From Sphingopyxis terrae subsp. terrae NBRC 15098 (GTDB lineage: Bacteria; Pseudomonadota; Alphaproteobacteria; Sphingomonadales; Sphingomonadaceae): 64,000 bases of DNA. Location of the stretch: positions 2,613,001 through 2,677,000 of the forward strand of contig NZ_CP013342.1 of NCBI RefSeq assembly GCF_001610975.1. Reading direction: 5' to 3'. How positions within the stretch are numbered: position 1 is the first letter of the stretch; every line of letters starts with the position of its first letter. This document shows, piece after piece, positions 48,133 through 57,136 of the stretch. Made by a program: the position numbers and the translations under genes. Below the pieces are notes generated by a model that was given only the letters and a program-made list of their open reading frames with translations, did not search any database and was not told the DNA's origin.

Positions 48133-50187
48133 ATGACCCGATATCGCCCCATTTCGTTCGCCGCGGCCGCGCTCGCCGGCGCTGCTCTGCTTGCCCCTCC
48201 CGCCCTCGCCGAAGAGGGGATGTGGACCTTTGATGCCTTTCCGGCGCAGCAGGTGAAGCAGACGTATGGCTGGGCGCCCGACCAGGCGTGGCTGGGCAAG
48301 GTGCAGGCGGCGGCGGTGCGTCTGACTGGCGGCTGTTCGGCAAGCTTCGTATCGGCCGAAGGCCTGATCCTGACCAACCACCATTGCGTCGCAAGCTGCC
48401 TGTTCGACAATTCGAAGGCGGGCGCCGACTATCTCAACGACGGGTATGTCGCCGACCGCCGCGACATGGAGCTCAAATGCCCCGGTCAGCAGGCCGAGGT
48501 CGTCACCAGCATCGGCGACGTGACCGGGGCCCTCAAGGCGGCGATGGGATCGCTCGCGGGCGAAGCGCTGACGAAGGCGCGCGATGCGAAGATCGCCGAA
48601 ATCGAAAAGAGCGGTTGTCCCGACACCGACAAGACGCGCTGCCAGGTCGTCACCCTGTTCGGCGGCGGTCAGTACAAGCTCTACAAATATCGCAAATATT
48701 CCGACGTGCGGCTGGCATGGGCGCCTGAGGATCGCGCCGCGACCTTCGGCGGCGATCCCGACAATTTCAACTTCCCGCGCTATTCGCTCGATGCAAGCTT
48801 CCTGCGCGCTTACGAGAATGGCAAGCCGGTCGCGACGCCCGCGCACCTGCAATGGAACCCGCGCGCGCCGCGTGAGGGCGAGATGACCTTCGTCGTCGGC
48901 AATCCCGGTTCGACCAGCCGGCTCTACACGACCAGCCAGCTTGCGTTCGAGCGCGAACTGCGCCTGCCGATTACGGTGACGACCTATTCCGAACTGCGCG
49001 GCCGCCTGCTGCGCGCGATGGAGGAAAGCAAGGATCATGAGCGCGAAGGGCTCGATCTGCTCAACGGGCTCGAAAACAGCCTGAAAGTCTATATCGGCCG
49101 CCAGAAGGCGCTGAACGACCCGGCCTTCACCGCGACATTGGTCGCCAAGGAGGACGAGCTGAAGGAGAAGAGCGCGGGGAATGCCGCGATCGGCGATCCC
49201 TGGTCGTCGGTCGACAAGGCGGTCGGCGCCTATCGCTCGCTCTATTTGCCGGCGCGCTTCACCAATCCGATGAGCGATCTTTATGGCTATGCCGAAACGC
49301 TCGTCTATGCGGCGCAGGAGCGCTCGAAGCCCAATAGCGAGCGCCTGCCCGGCTACACCGACAGCGCTCTGCCGCTGACCAAGAAGAGCCTGCTCGATGC
49401 GAAGCCGGTCTATCCCTGGCTCGACGAGCTGACGCTCGAATGGAGCCTGTCGAAGGCGCGTGAATATCTGGGTGCCGACGATCCGGACACCAAATTGCTG
49501 CTCGGTCAGGAAAGCCCCGAGCAGCTTGCCAAGCGGCTGGTCGAAGGATCGAAGCTCGCCGATCCCGCCTATCGTCAGATATTGTGGGACGGCGGACTCG
49601 CCGCGATCGAGGCCAGCGACGATCCGATGATCCGCTTCGCGCTGCGCCTCGCACCGCGCCAGCGCGCGCTCAAGAAGGCGGTCGACGAAGCCTATGGCGG
49701 CCCGCTTGCGGTCGCCGGCGGCAAGATCGCCGACGCGCGCTTCGCCGCCTATGGCGACACGCTCTATCCCGACGCGACCTTCACGCTGCGCATTTCCTAT
49801 GGTCAGGTGAAGGGCTGGATGGAGCGCGGCAATGCGGTGCCGATCGCAACCACGATGGGTGGCACCTTCGACCGCGCGACGGGCAACCCGCCGTTCGACC
49901 TCGCCCCGGCTTTTGCGGCGAAAAAGGCGGCCATCGATCCGGCGGTCACCTATGACTTCGTGACGACCAATGACATCATCGGCGGCAATTCCGGCTCGCC
50001 GGTGATCGACAGGGCCGGTACCGTCATCGGCGCCGCGTTCGACGGCAATATCCACTCGCTCGGCGGCAATTACGGTTACGACGGCACGCTCAACCGTACC
50101 GTGGTCGTTTCGACCGCTGCGGTGCAGGAAGCGCTCGAAACCATCTATCCCGCGCCGGCGCTGATGAAGGAGCTTGCGGGCAAATAG
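48133..50187 (+). CDS. S46 family dipeptidyl-peptidase (DPP7/DPP11 type)
   Basis: This 684-residue periplasmic serine peptidase releases dipeptides from peptide N-termini. The signal peptide ends at PPALAEEG. A chymotrypsin-like catalytic triad is visible: His in ILTNHHCVAS, Ser in GGNSGSPVID near residue 620, and Asp within the N-terminal barrel (likely NFNFPRYSLD). GNPGSTSRLYT is another family segment. S46 enzymes are known from Bacteroidetes, Xanthomonadales and sphingomonads. ATG at 48133 is preferred over TTG at 48127. Confidence 0.93.
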   Translation: MTRYRPISFAAAALAGAALLAPPALAEEGMWTFDAFPAQQVKQTYGWAPDQAWLGKVQAAAVRLTGGCSASFVSAEGLILTNHHCVASCLFDNSKAGADYLNDGYVADRRDMELKCPGQQAEVVTSIGDVTGALKAAMGSLAGEALTKARDAKIAEIEKSGCPDTDKTRCQVVTLFGGGQYKLYKYRKYSDVRLAWAPEDRAATFGGDPDNFNFPRYSLDASFLRAYENGKPVATPAHLQWNPRAPREGEMTFVVGNPGSTSRLYTTSQLAFERELRLPITVTTYSELRGRLLRAMEESKDHEREGLDLLNGLENSLKVYIGRQKALNDPAFTATLVAKEDELKEKSAGNAAIGDPWSSVDKAVGAYRSLYLPARFTNPMSDLYGYAETLVYAAQERSKPNSERLPGYTDSALPLTKKSLLDAKPVYPWLDELTLEWSLSKAREYLGADDPDTKLLLGQESPEQLAKRLVEGSKLADPAYRQILWDGGLAAIEASDDPMIRFALRLAPRQRALKKAVDEAYGGPLAVAGGKIADARFAAYGDTLYPDATFTLRISYGQVKGWMERGNAVPIATTMGGTFDRATGNPPFDLAPAFAAKKAAIDPAVTYDFVTTNDIIGGNSGSPVIDRAGTVIGAAFDGNIHSLGGNYGYDGTLNRTVVVSTAAVQEALETIYPAPALMKELAGK

Positions 50188-50224
50188 CGATGCCTGCTTC
50201 GCCGCGGAGGTGATGCAGACAGGT

Positions 50225-50259
50225 TGCGGCGGGCGGCGGACTAACCGTCGCCCGCCGCA
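50225..50259 (+). terminator. hairpin after the S46 peptidase gene
   Basis: A 15-base stem with a single G-U pair (50225-50239 with 50245-50259) has a five-base loop. No T run follows, so it is a strong structure that may stop or protect the transcript rather than a classical terminator. Confidence 0.6.
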
Positions 50260-50766
50260 GCGGACTCATCTCGATGGTCGGGCTTAAGCGCGACAACAAT
50301 GGCCGAAAGCGCCGACGCTAACGGCGCGCCCCGCGGGGTAATTCCAAGTGAATGCCAATTTTTGAAGTCCCGCAGGACTGTTTGGTGCGCCACGCAGTCC
50401 GCCGAGCTTTGCTCTCTCAATTTGAAGCGCAAATTTCGCGAGATTTTCGCTGTTTATGTACATTACAGCGTAAAATCGCTGACTGAATTCCCTTCGAAGC
50501 ATCACAAAAGGCTGAAACGGGCAGGGATTGCAATGGTTTCCCAAGATGCGCGCATGAACGCGGGTTACAAATTAACAGGGAAACGAGCGCCAAACAAAGA
50601 TGCCTGATCACCGTAGCCGCGCGCGATCACGCTGGCGCGCGAGCCAGACAACGCACGGACGCTTGCGTTCCAGATGAGCGCTGGCTAATATTGGGAACGA
50701 GAGTAATTGCTCCGATCGCAGGCCAAAGAGCCTAGCGCCCCGCCAAGGACAACAGAAGTCTCGCCA
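50260..50766. other. 507-base low-GC junction between core and accessory DNA
   Basis: Base composition drops clearly between about 50350 and 50620 compared with both sides. One open frame on the + strand (50299-50607, 102 codons) has no recognisable family and poor codon bias, so I do not call it. No tRNA gene or obvious attachment repeat is seen. Confidence 0.45.
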
Positions 50767-51120
50767 ATGCGGCGTGACCAGTTGGATTGTCCTATCATGG
50801 AAAATATCAAGTTGGAGTTCCTCGCGCCGGGCGAGATCAAGCCGCGCATTCGCGCCTACCGTAAGCACAGCCCAAAGCAAGTCGATCTCATCGCTCGGTC
50901 GTTGAAAGAGCGGGGCTGTATCGAACCTGTCTTGGTTGACAGCCAGAACCGCATCGTTTGCGGCGAAGCCGTGGTTGCCGCAGCTGGGCAAATTGGCCTC
51001 AACCGCCTGCCGGTCGTGCGAGCCGGTCACCTTAGCGATGACCAATTGCGGGCTTATGCGGTGGCGGCGAACAGGCTGATGTACTTGCCGACGTACACGC
51101 GAGGCGCGTCACGATCGTGA
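50767..51120 (+). pseudogene. ParB-like N-terminal fragment of a ParB-methyltransferase gene
   Basis: The frame encodes a ParB/Srx-type domain as found at the N-terminus of mobile-element ParB-DNA methyltransferase fusions (VDLIARSLKERGCIEPVLVD, then VCGEAVVAAAGQIGLNRLPV and LSDDQLRAYAVAANRL). Family similarity stops at about 51075 and the remaining 13 residues are unrelated. The missing methyltransferase C-terminus reappears at about 51950-52305, so the original gene was split by foreign sequence. The start could be 50767 or the ATG at 50797. Confidence 0.75.
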
Positions 51121-51590
51121 AGGACGCGGCGCTGGAATTGGCGGCGTTCAGCATCAATAGCGGGGGCCTGCAAGACGCGTTCTCCCCCGCGACCATGGGC
51201 AGTGCCGCACTAGAGCGCTTTGACCTCTTGTCGATGCGGTGGCGCACAGGCCAGGATGTCGTAGGTCACGGTGCGTTCAAGGCAAGCTATGCTGGCACCA
51301 CCTATTTTTACCGGGCGCCGTCGGGCGCGACCTACAGCGCTTCCTATGAGCTCGTTAAACTAGCCGCGGCACGTGCCGCCGGCGTGCGCCTCCACGCGTA
51401 CGACGAGGCATCGAGGGAATTCTCAAGCGTCCTGGGATGTGAACCGCAAGGCTTGCCCGGCCGGGCTCTCGTCGCGTGTTCGGGATCACTGCCTCGCATC
51501 GAGCCAGGGCTTTCCATCTATCGCGACGTCGGCCCTGACGTAGCCTCGCGCGTCCTTGAGTTTCTTTACAACGGAGAGTTGCCGTCGTGA
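51117..51590 (+). CDS. unknown protein, probably N-terminally truncated
   Basis: This frame of 157 residues starts at GTG, but its frame stays open upstream to about 51075 (LADVHARRVTIVKD) where the ParB similarity ends, so the true N-terminus may be lost. I recognise no family. Seen segments are DLLSMRWRTGQDVVGHGAFK, YFYRAPSGATYSASYELVKL and LSIYRDVGPDVASRVLEFLY. It overlaps the following helicase fragment by four bases (GTGA), so the two were an operon in their original setting. Confidence 0.55.
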   Translation: MKDAALELAAFSINSGGLQDAFSPATMGSAALERFDLLSMRWRTGQDVVGHGAFKASYAGTTYFYRAPSGATYSASYELVKLAAARAAGVRLHAYDEASREFSSVLGCEPQGLPGRALVACSGSLPRIEPGLSIYRDVGPDVASRVLEFLYNGELPS

Positions 51591-52000
51591 TTTCGCGTAC
51601 ACCCCGCACCGTGATGAACTACGTCCGCGACGCGTATCTTCGCTACTACGACACGGCATTCTGGATGCGCGATGAAGCCATCATGGCCGAGCGTAAGAAA
51701 TTGCTGCTCGAGCCTGGCGTCATGGCGCAGGAGCCGCTCCTTGAGGCGGTCCCGGTCTATCCGTCGGTAACGCCGGTGGCAGAGGCATGTGAGCGCGCGG
51801 GCTTGTCGTCTTGGACTGGCGATCGACTAGGGCAGGTGGTGTTCGGCAAACCAGGCATTGCGCTCCGCGAGCACCAGGCGCAAGCACTCGAATACGCGAT
51901 CAAGGGCGACGCCGAGGGAAGAAAGAACGTCGTCGTTACGTCGGGCAGCATGGCCGGTACCGGACCAACGTGTGGGACTATGCGGGCGTCAATTCGCTGA
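51587..52000 (+). pseudogene. N-terminal fragment of a DEAD/DEAH-type helicase
   Basis: The first 120 residues look like the start of a large superfamily-2 helicase: RYYDTAFWMRDEAIMAERKK, QEPLLEAVPVYPS, then the Q-motif region ALREHQAQALEYAIKG and the strand leading to Walker A (KNVVVTSG). The next residues should be TGSGKT, but the frame breaks exactly here (about 51948) into the methyltransferase remnant. The rest of the helicase is absent. Such helicases are common in phage-defence loci; the assignment to defence is inference. Confidence 0.65.
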
Positions 52001-52305
52001 AGGCCGATCGCGACGAGGAACTCGCGATGCATCCGACGGTGAAGCCCGTGGCGATGGTTGCCGACGCGATCCGCGACTGTTCGCGCCGCGGCGGGGTCAT
52101 CCTCGACGCGTTTTCGGGCTCGGGAACGACCATCATTGCGGCGGAGCAGACGGGTCGGCGGGCTCGAGCGATCGAACTCGATCCACGATATGTCGACGTC
52201 GCGATCCGGCGCTGGCAGCATCTGACCGGCGGCAAGGCGACGCTTGCCGGATCGGACAGCACATTCGACGAGCTGTCCGAAATGGTCGCGGACCTGGAAG
52301 AATGA
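51949..52305 (+). pseudogene. C-terminal fragment of a DNA methyltransferase
   Basis: Read in the frame ending at 52305, this encodes the end of a beta-class DNA methyltransferase: YRTNVWDYAGVNSLKADRDE, then HPTVKPVAMVADAIRDCSRR, the SAM-binding motif ILDAFSGSGTTIIAAEQTGR, and AIELDPRYVDVAIRRW. The catalytic DPPY segment and everything before it are missing. It is most simply the other half of the ParB-type gene at 50767. No start codon or ribosome site fits it. Confidence 0.8.
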
Positions 52306-52306
52306 G

Positions 52307-52343
52307 AATGAGCGGCGCGGGCGTCATGCCCGCGCCGCTCATT
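52307..52343 (+). terminator. Rho-independent terminator after the methyltransferase remnant
   Basis: A perfect 16-base stem (AATGAGCGGCGCGGGC at 52307-52322 with 52328-52343) has a five-base loop and is followed by TCATTTG. It begins one base after the stop codon of the remnant and was probably its native terminator. Confidence 0.82.
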
Positions 52344-52424
52344 TCATTTGTGCTGCTATTGCCGTGAGTGAAGTTCTGGGAACTTCGTGCCACGCGTCTT
52401 CGACATCGGCACGAGGAGAAATCG

Positions 52425-52835
52425 ATGAACGACGAAGATGATTACAAGGTCGGCTACGGCAAGCCGCCGAAGCAGCACCAGTTCAAAAAGGGAGTATCCG
52501 GCAATCCAACAGGTCGACCTCCCAAGGTTCCGCAAGACAATGACCTGAAGTCCATTCTTGAAAGAGTTGGAAATGAAGTGGTCGAGATCAACGGTCGGCC
52601 CGTTACCCTCCTCGAGCTCAACCTGATGACGATGCAGCGGAAAGCCGCCAAGGGCGATGTGCCGGCAAGCCGGCATCTTGCCAAGCTGCGCGCCGATGCG
52701 GGCGTTGGCAAACTTGACACTCTCTGTGGCGTCCTGGTCGTGCCCGGCAAGATGCCGTTGGAGCAATGGAGTGCGGCTGCCGCAATTCAGCAGTCGAAGT
52801 ACCGCGTCAAGAATGTCGATGACGAGTTGGGATGA
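52425..52835 (+). CDS. DUF5681 domain protein
   Basis: This 136-residue protein has the diagnostic DUF5681 N-terminus (VGYGKPPKQHQFKKGVSGNP, then TGRPPK) and a helical C-terminal part (LLELNLMTMQRKAAKGDVPA). The family occurs on prophages and mobile elements, often beside ParB-methyltransferase genes, and resembles small terminase-like proteins. GAGGAGAAATCG precedes the ATG at 52425, a strong ribosome site. Confidence 0.85.
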   Translation: MNDEDDYKVGYGKPPKQHQFKKGVSGNPTGRPPKVPQDNDLKSILERVGNEVVEINGRPVTLLELNLMTMQRKAAKGDVPASRHLAKLRADAGVGKLDTLCGVLVVPGKMPLEQWSAAAAIQQSKYRVKNVDDELG

Positions 52836-53087
52836 GGTTAGGCGGGAAACCGCCGAGGAGATCAGCGTGCCGGGCGGTACGCGGTGCCCGAGCGGTAGCG
52901 CTGCGGTTCGGCGCTCAGGTCTCTACGCCTTTAGAAATCCTTGAAACTTGCGCAAGGACGTCCGACTATCCGCGTGAGAGAATGGCAGAAACTTTAATGA
53001 GCCGCGACGCCCGTTGGAGCCATGGGGTCCCTTCTGAATGCGCGCGGGTCGATCAAGGCGAAGCCATTTGCAGGGGATGAAGTTCGC

Positions 53088-53774
53088 ATGATTCTGGATA
53101 TGCGTTGGCCGACGCCACCGCTGGTCGGGCCCTGGCACGAACTCGCCGAAGATGTGGCCGATGCGTTTCGCGGGGTGCTGGAGAGCGATGGCAGCTTTGC
53201 AAGCGCGGCATGTCCGCCCGGCGAGATCGGCGCGTTTCGCGTCCATCCGCTGCTTTTCTGGCCGGACTGGATGTGGGTGGATGCGCTGATCGAGGAGACC
53301 GGTGCGGCCTCGAAGGTCATATCCTTTCTCTACGGCCCTCACGGTCCGCACAAACTCGATGGCACATCGCGCATCTTCCACGATGTCAACGATCTCATAT
53401 CTATCCGGATCGAAAAGGCCGAGGTCGTGTGTGATTATCTGCGGGTGTTCTGCAGCGCCGTCCGGATGGAGGACAAGCCATTTTTTATCATCGAATCGCC
53501 CGGCCGGCTCCAGCAGCTCATCTACCCGTTCGACTTGCCTGAAAGCGCGGTCCCGCTCGCGAGGCCGCTGGAGGCCGTTCGCCAGCGCGACGGATGGAAA
53601 ATTCACGCGCTCGTTCTCTTCGGCGCTACCCTGTTCGAGGCGACCTTTCTGATCTCGACCTACGGCCTCGTCGACATGATCGACGACAAGCTGCTGACCG
53701 ACGGTCTTCCCGATCATCCTATCCGGTTCGACGGGATATTCTATCGTCAGACCGGCGCAGGAGCAACGCAATGA
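53088..53774 (+). CDS. unknown protein encoded before the coupling ATPase
   Basis: This 228-residue soluble-looking protein has no signal peptide. Recognisable stretches are GPWHELAEDVADAFRGVLES, HPLLFWPDWMWVDALIEETG and FDLPESAVPLARPLEAVRQR. I know no family. Its stop overlaps the TraG/VirD4 start by ATGA, so it belonged to the same transfer operon. The ATG at 53088 is chosen from composition; an in-frame earlier start at 53022 exists. Confidence 0.6.
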   Translation: MILDMRWPTPPLVGPWHELAEDVADAFRGVLESDGSFASAACPPGEIGAFRVHPLLFWPDWMWVDALIEETGAASKVISFLYGPHGPHKLDGTSRIFHDVNDLISIRIEKAEVVCDYLRVFCSAVRMEDKPFFIIESPGRLQQLIYPFDLPESAVPLARPLEAVRQRDGWKIHALVLFGATLFEATFLISTYGLVDMIDDKLLTDGLPDHPIRFDGIFYRQTGAGATQ

Positions 53775-54709
53775 GCGCCTTGGCCGACCAGTTCGGGGCA
53801 AAGACCCCCTCCACGCTCAAATTGCCCGAAACCATCGAAGGCGATGGCTTGCTCGTCGGCTGGTCGCTCGAGACCCGTCCCAGGCAGCGGCCCATCGGAT
53901 TCAGCTTCGGCGCCGACGCAGGCGCGTCGGACCTTGCCGCGCGCCCCATACTTCTCGAAGGCGAGGGGCATTTGATCACCATCGCCCCGACCGGTGCCGG
54001 CAAGGGCATCGGCTGCGTGGTCCCGGCGCTGCTTCGGCACAGGGGACCCGCGATCGTCATCGACCCCAAGGGCGAGAATGCCGCGATTACCGCACGCCGT
54101 CGGCGCGAGCTCGGGCAGCAGGTTATCGTGCTCGATCCGATCGGAATTACATCCTTTCCCGGCGACTGTCTCAACCCGCTCGATCTGATCGATCCGCATT
54201 CGGCGACGGCCGTCGATGAGGCGCATGTTCTCATCGATCAATTGCTCGCATTTACCAATGACCGCGACAAATTCTGGCAGGGGCGCGCGCGCCAGTTGCT
54301 CGTCGGGGCGCTGTTTCACCTGCTGACCGATATGCCCAAGTCAGACCATAATCTGGGCCGGCTGCGGCAGATCGTGAACGGCGCAGCCGAGAGCAACGGG
54401 GCTTTGCTCGTCGAGGCCCTGGAAGGCTCGCGCCATCCCGAGGCGCGCAATACGGGCCAGCTCTTCAAGATCAGCGCACCGGAAACCCTTGGCGGCATCG
54501 TCGCATTTGCGCAGGAAGCGATCGACTTCCTGCGCGGGCCTGCGCGTTCCTTCGCGGCGTGTGTCATAGCCGGTAACGAATGCTTTTCGGAAGCTCCGTT
54601 AAGAGATCGAGCGGCCAGCTTTGGTTGCCGCCAGCCATGGTCACCCGGGCGAGGCGACAGTCCGCTTCTCTCAACATTCCGCCAAAAGCGGCCCGACTGC
54701 AAACGTTGA
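53771..54709 (+). pseudogene. truncated VirD4/TraG type IV coupling ATPase
   Basis: This is the N-terminal part of a conjugative coupling protein. It has the Walker A motif TGAGKGIGCVVPALL near residue 78 and the VirD4 segment IDPKGENAAITARRRREL. FTNDRDKFWQGRARQLLVGA follows, as in family members without N-terminal membrane helices. Similarity stops at about 54555 (FLRGPARSF); the remaining 45 residues are unrelated and the Walker B half is missing. A normal protein has 550-650 residues. The break lies about 450 bases from the IS91-type transposase gene, so insertion or adjacent deletion is a likely cause. Confidence 0.82.
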
Positions 54710-55002
54710 GAGTTTCAGACGCCGCCAGGCGTCAGAAAGTCTTCGGTGCCCGAACCGCGGTGGTCATGAGCCGAGCTATGGGGAAAGCTGTTTTGCGCTG
54801 ATGCTGGGGTAGCCAGATGCCGCCCAAAAGCAGGCGCATCTGAGAACGGACCGTCTGAATTTAGATCGCGAAAGCGGACGCTGAAAGTCGGACCGTCCGA
54901 TTTTGCGGTTCCGGCGTCTGCTATTGGGCAGCACCGGCGCGAGCGGGTCCGCTTCCAGGCGCGGGTGCGCGCTGGATCGTGTCGGTGCCAGGCCGTGCCG
55001 GG
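54556..55002. other. intergenic remnant between traG fragment and IS91 gene
   Basis: No gene is supported here. The stretch holds a small hairpin GACGCC-GCCA-GGCGTC (54718-54733), inverted CTCTCAAC/GTTGAGAG words (about 54668 and 54704), and a palindrome TCGGAC-C-GTCCGA (54888-54900) followed by TTTT. It should contain one end of the IS91-type element, which I cannot place exactly. Confidence 0.4.
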
Positions 55003-56193
55003 TCACGGCGCATGTGTCCCGGGTGCGAGGGATGGCGGTGGCGGCGCGCGGGGCTGATAGCGGCGCTCGAACACTTCGATGATGATCATGATGCCGCCGC
55101 AGCACGGACAGGTCGGTCGGGGCTCTGCATCGTCGGCGGGCTCGACGGTCGGCGGAGGTGCGACATCGAGCAGGCGGCGCGCGCGTTCGAGATGGTCCTT
55201 GCGGCGTGCGCTGGCGAGGAGGCCATAGTGGCGGATGCGGTGGAACCCGCGCGGCAGGGCGTGGAGGAGAAAGCGGCGGATGAACTCGTCGGCGGCGAGG
55301 GTCATGACCTGCTGCCGTCCGGCGCCGGCCTTGCGGTAATCCTTGTAGCGGAAGGTGACCCCGGCCTCGTCGAAGCGAAGGAGGCGGCTGCTCGATATGG
55401 CGACGCGGTGGGTGTAGCGCGCGAGGTAAGCGAGCACGGCCTCGGGGCCCGCGAATGGCGGCTTGGCATAGACCACCCAGCGCTTCTTCCTGACGGGTGA
55501 GAGGTGCCGCAGGAATGCACGCCGCTCGGCAAGATCCGACATGCTGCCGTAGAATGCGAGCTGCCCGCGATCATGGAGGGCGCGCAGCCGGGTGAGGAAC
55601 AGGCGTCGGAAGAGCGCGCCAAGGACGCGGACCGGGAGCAGGAAGGCGGGGCGCGCCGATATCCAGCGCGTTCCATCGCGCGATATGCCGCCGCCGGGCA
55701 CGATCATGTGGATGTGCGGATGATGGGTGAGCGCCGAGCCCCAGGTATGGAGGACGGCGGTGATGCCGATCCGGGCGCCGAGGTGCTTGGGATCAGCGGC
55801 GATGGTCAGCATCGTATCGGCCGCGGCCTTGAACAGCAGATCATAGACCAGCGCCTTGTTGTAATAGGCGATCGCGGCAACCTCGGCAGGGAGGGTGAAC
55901 ACGACATGGAAGTAACCGACCGGGAGGAGATCGGCCTCGCGCGCCTCGAGCCAGCTGCGCGCGGCGGCGCCCTGGCATCTGGGGCAGTGGCGGTTGCGGC
56001 AGCTGTTGTACGCGATCCGCCAGTGCCCGCAGTCGGTGCAAGCCTCGACGTGGCCACCCAAAGCGGCGGTGCGGCAATGTTCGATCGCCGACATGATCTT
56101 GAGCTGATGCAGGCTGAGATGCCCGGTATGGGACGTGCGATACGCAGGGCCAGCAGCACGGAAGATGTCGGCGACCTCGAGCGAGGCGCGCAT
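55003..56193 (-). CDS. IS91 family transposase
   Basis: This 396-residue rolling-circle transposase has the N-terminal zinc-binding region (CTDCGHWRIAYNSCRNRHCP, then RCQG). The HUH motif is in HHPHIHMIVPGGG near residue 170, and the Y1 region in YLARYTHRVAISSSRLL with the catalytic Tyr. RRFLLHALPRGFHRIRHYG is a family signature. The C-terminal tail has a further CPCCGG. The protein looks complete. The start at 56193 is chosen by family length; the frame stays open further upstream, antisense to nothing useful. Confidence 0.93.
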   Translation of the reverse strand: MRASLEVADIFRAAGPAYRTSHTGHLSLHQLKIMSAIEHCRTAALGGHVEACTDCGHWRIAYNSCRNRHCPRCQGAAARSWLEAREADLLPVGYFHVVFTLPAEVAAIAYYNKALVYDLLFKAAADTMLTIAADPKHLGARIGITAVLHTWGSALTHHPHIHMIVPGGGISRDGTRWISARPAFLLPVRVLGALFRRLFLTRLRALHDRGQLAFYGSMSDLAERRAFLRHLSPVRKKRWVVYAKPPFAGPEAVLAYLARYTHRVAISSSRLLRFDEAGVTFRYKDYRKAGAGRQQVMTLAADEFIRRFLLHALPRGFHRIRHYGLLASARRKDHLERARRLLDVAPPPTVEPADDAEPRPTCPCCGGIMIIIEVFERRYQPRAPPPPSLAPGTHAP

Positions 56194-56198
56194 CAGCC

Positions 56199-57107
56199 TC
56201 AGCCGTCGGGTGCATCCTCGCTGGGCGATGCGAGCGCGAGCCTGTCGAGCGGGCTGACGATCGACCGCACGGTCTTGGTCGCGACCTGCGTGTAGAAGGC
56301 GGTGGTGTTTAGCTTGGCATGGCCGAGCAGCGCCTGGATGACGCGGATATCGACGCCGTCCTCGAGCAGATGGGTGGCGAAGCTGTGGCGCAGCGTATGC
56401 GGTCCGACGCGCTTGTCGATATCCGCGGCCTCCGCAGCTTCGACGACGACGCGGTAGAGCTGACGCGTGCTGATCGGAGCCGCGGCGCTCTGTCCGGGGA
56501 ACAGCCAGCCATCGGGAACGAGGATGCCCTGCTGCCGTCCGGCGCGCCACCAGTCGCGCAGGAGCAGGAGCAGCCCTTCGGGCAGCATGGCGTTGCGGTA
56601 GCGGCCGCCTTTACCGCGCTCGATCCTGAGCAGCATGCGCTTGCTGTCGATATCGCTGACCTTCAGCGCCGACACCTCGGCGACGCGCAAGCCCGCGCCG
56701 TAAGCGACCGAGAGCGCGGCCTGGTGCTTGAGCGAGCGCGTCGCATCGAGCAGGCGCTTCACCTCGGCCATGGTCAGCACGACCGGTATCTTGCGAACCT
56801 GCCTGGTGCGGACGAGCTTGCGCGCGAGATCGGGGCGGTCGAGCGTGTGCGTGAAGAAGAACCGCAATGCGCCGACGATGCTGTTCATGGTCGGCGCCGG
56901 GACGCCCGCCTGTTGCTGCTCGATCTGGAACTGCCGGATATCCTCGGCGCTCGCGGTGTGGGGCGAGCGCCCGAGCCAGGTCGCGAACCGCCCGACGTCG
57001 CGAAGATAGTTACGCTGCGTCTCCTTCGAGAAGCGCCGCATGGTCATATCGTCGATCAGGCGCTGGCGCAGCGGGCTGATCGGGCCAATCTGGACAAGCT
57101 CGTTCAT
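56199..57107 (-). CDS. tyrosine recombinase/integrase associated with the IS91 element
   Basis: This 302-residue XerC/D-like recombinase has a SAM-like N-terminal DNA-binding domain (about residues 12-95, FSKETQRNYLRDVGRFATWL). The catalytic residues are Arg in GAGLRVAEVSAL, Lys in RGKGGRYRNAML, His-x-x-Arg in HTLRHSFATHLL, His in LLGHAKLNTTAFY, and the nucleophilic Tyr in the same segment. It is complete. The ATG has a perfect GAGGAG site, which lies inside a hairpin stem. Confidence 0.93.
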   Translation of the reverse strand: MNELVQIGPISPLRQRLIDDMTMRRFSKETQRNYLRDVGRFATWLGRSPHTASAEDIRQFQIEQQQAGVPAPTMNSIVGALRFFFTHTLDRPDLARKLVRTRQVRKIPVVLTMAEVKRLLDATRSLKHQAALSVAYGAGLRVAEVSALKVSDIDSKRMLLRIERGKGGRYRNAMLPEGLLLLLRDWWRAGRQQGILVPDGWLFPGQSAAAPISTRQLYRVVVEAAEAADIDKRVGPHTLRHSFATHLLEDGVDIRVIQALLGHAKLNTTAFYTQVATKTVRSIVSPLDRLALASPSEDAPDG

Positions 57108-57109
57108 CG

Positions 57110-57136
57110 TTCGACTCCTCAGTTGAAGGAGTCGAA
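57110..57136 (-). promoter_or_regulatory. hairpin covering the recombinase ribosome binding site
   Basis: A perfect ten-base stem (TTCGACTCCT at 57110-57119 with AGGAGTCGAA at 57127-57136) has a seven-base loop. On the minus strand the second arm to be transcribed contains the AGGAGT ribosome site of the recombinase. It could limit translation when read from outside, and may also be an end structure of the element. Confidence 0.6.

Noticed and set aside
47251..50055. A 934-codon open frame on the minus strand opposite the S46 peptidase gene
   Set aside because: It is antisense to a well-supported gene and low in hydrophobic and motif content.
50299..50607. A 102-codon + strand frame in the low-GC junction
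   Set aside because: No family, no ribosome site and mixed codon use; may be chance in an A/T-richer stretch.
50188..50766. tRNA or attachment site at the core/accessory boundary
   Set aside because: No cloverleaf or direct repeat pair flanking the accessory region could be found by eye.
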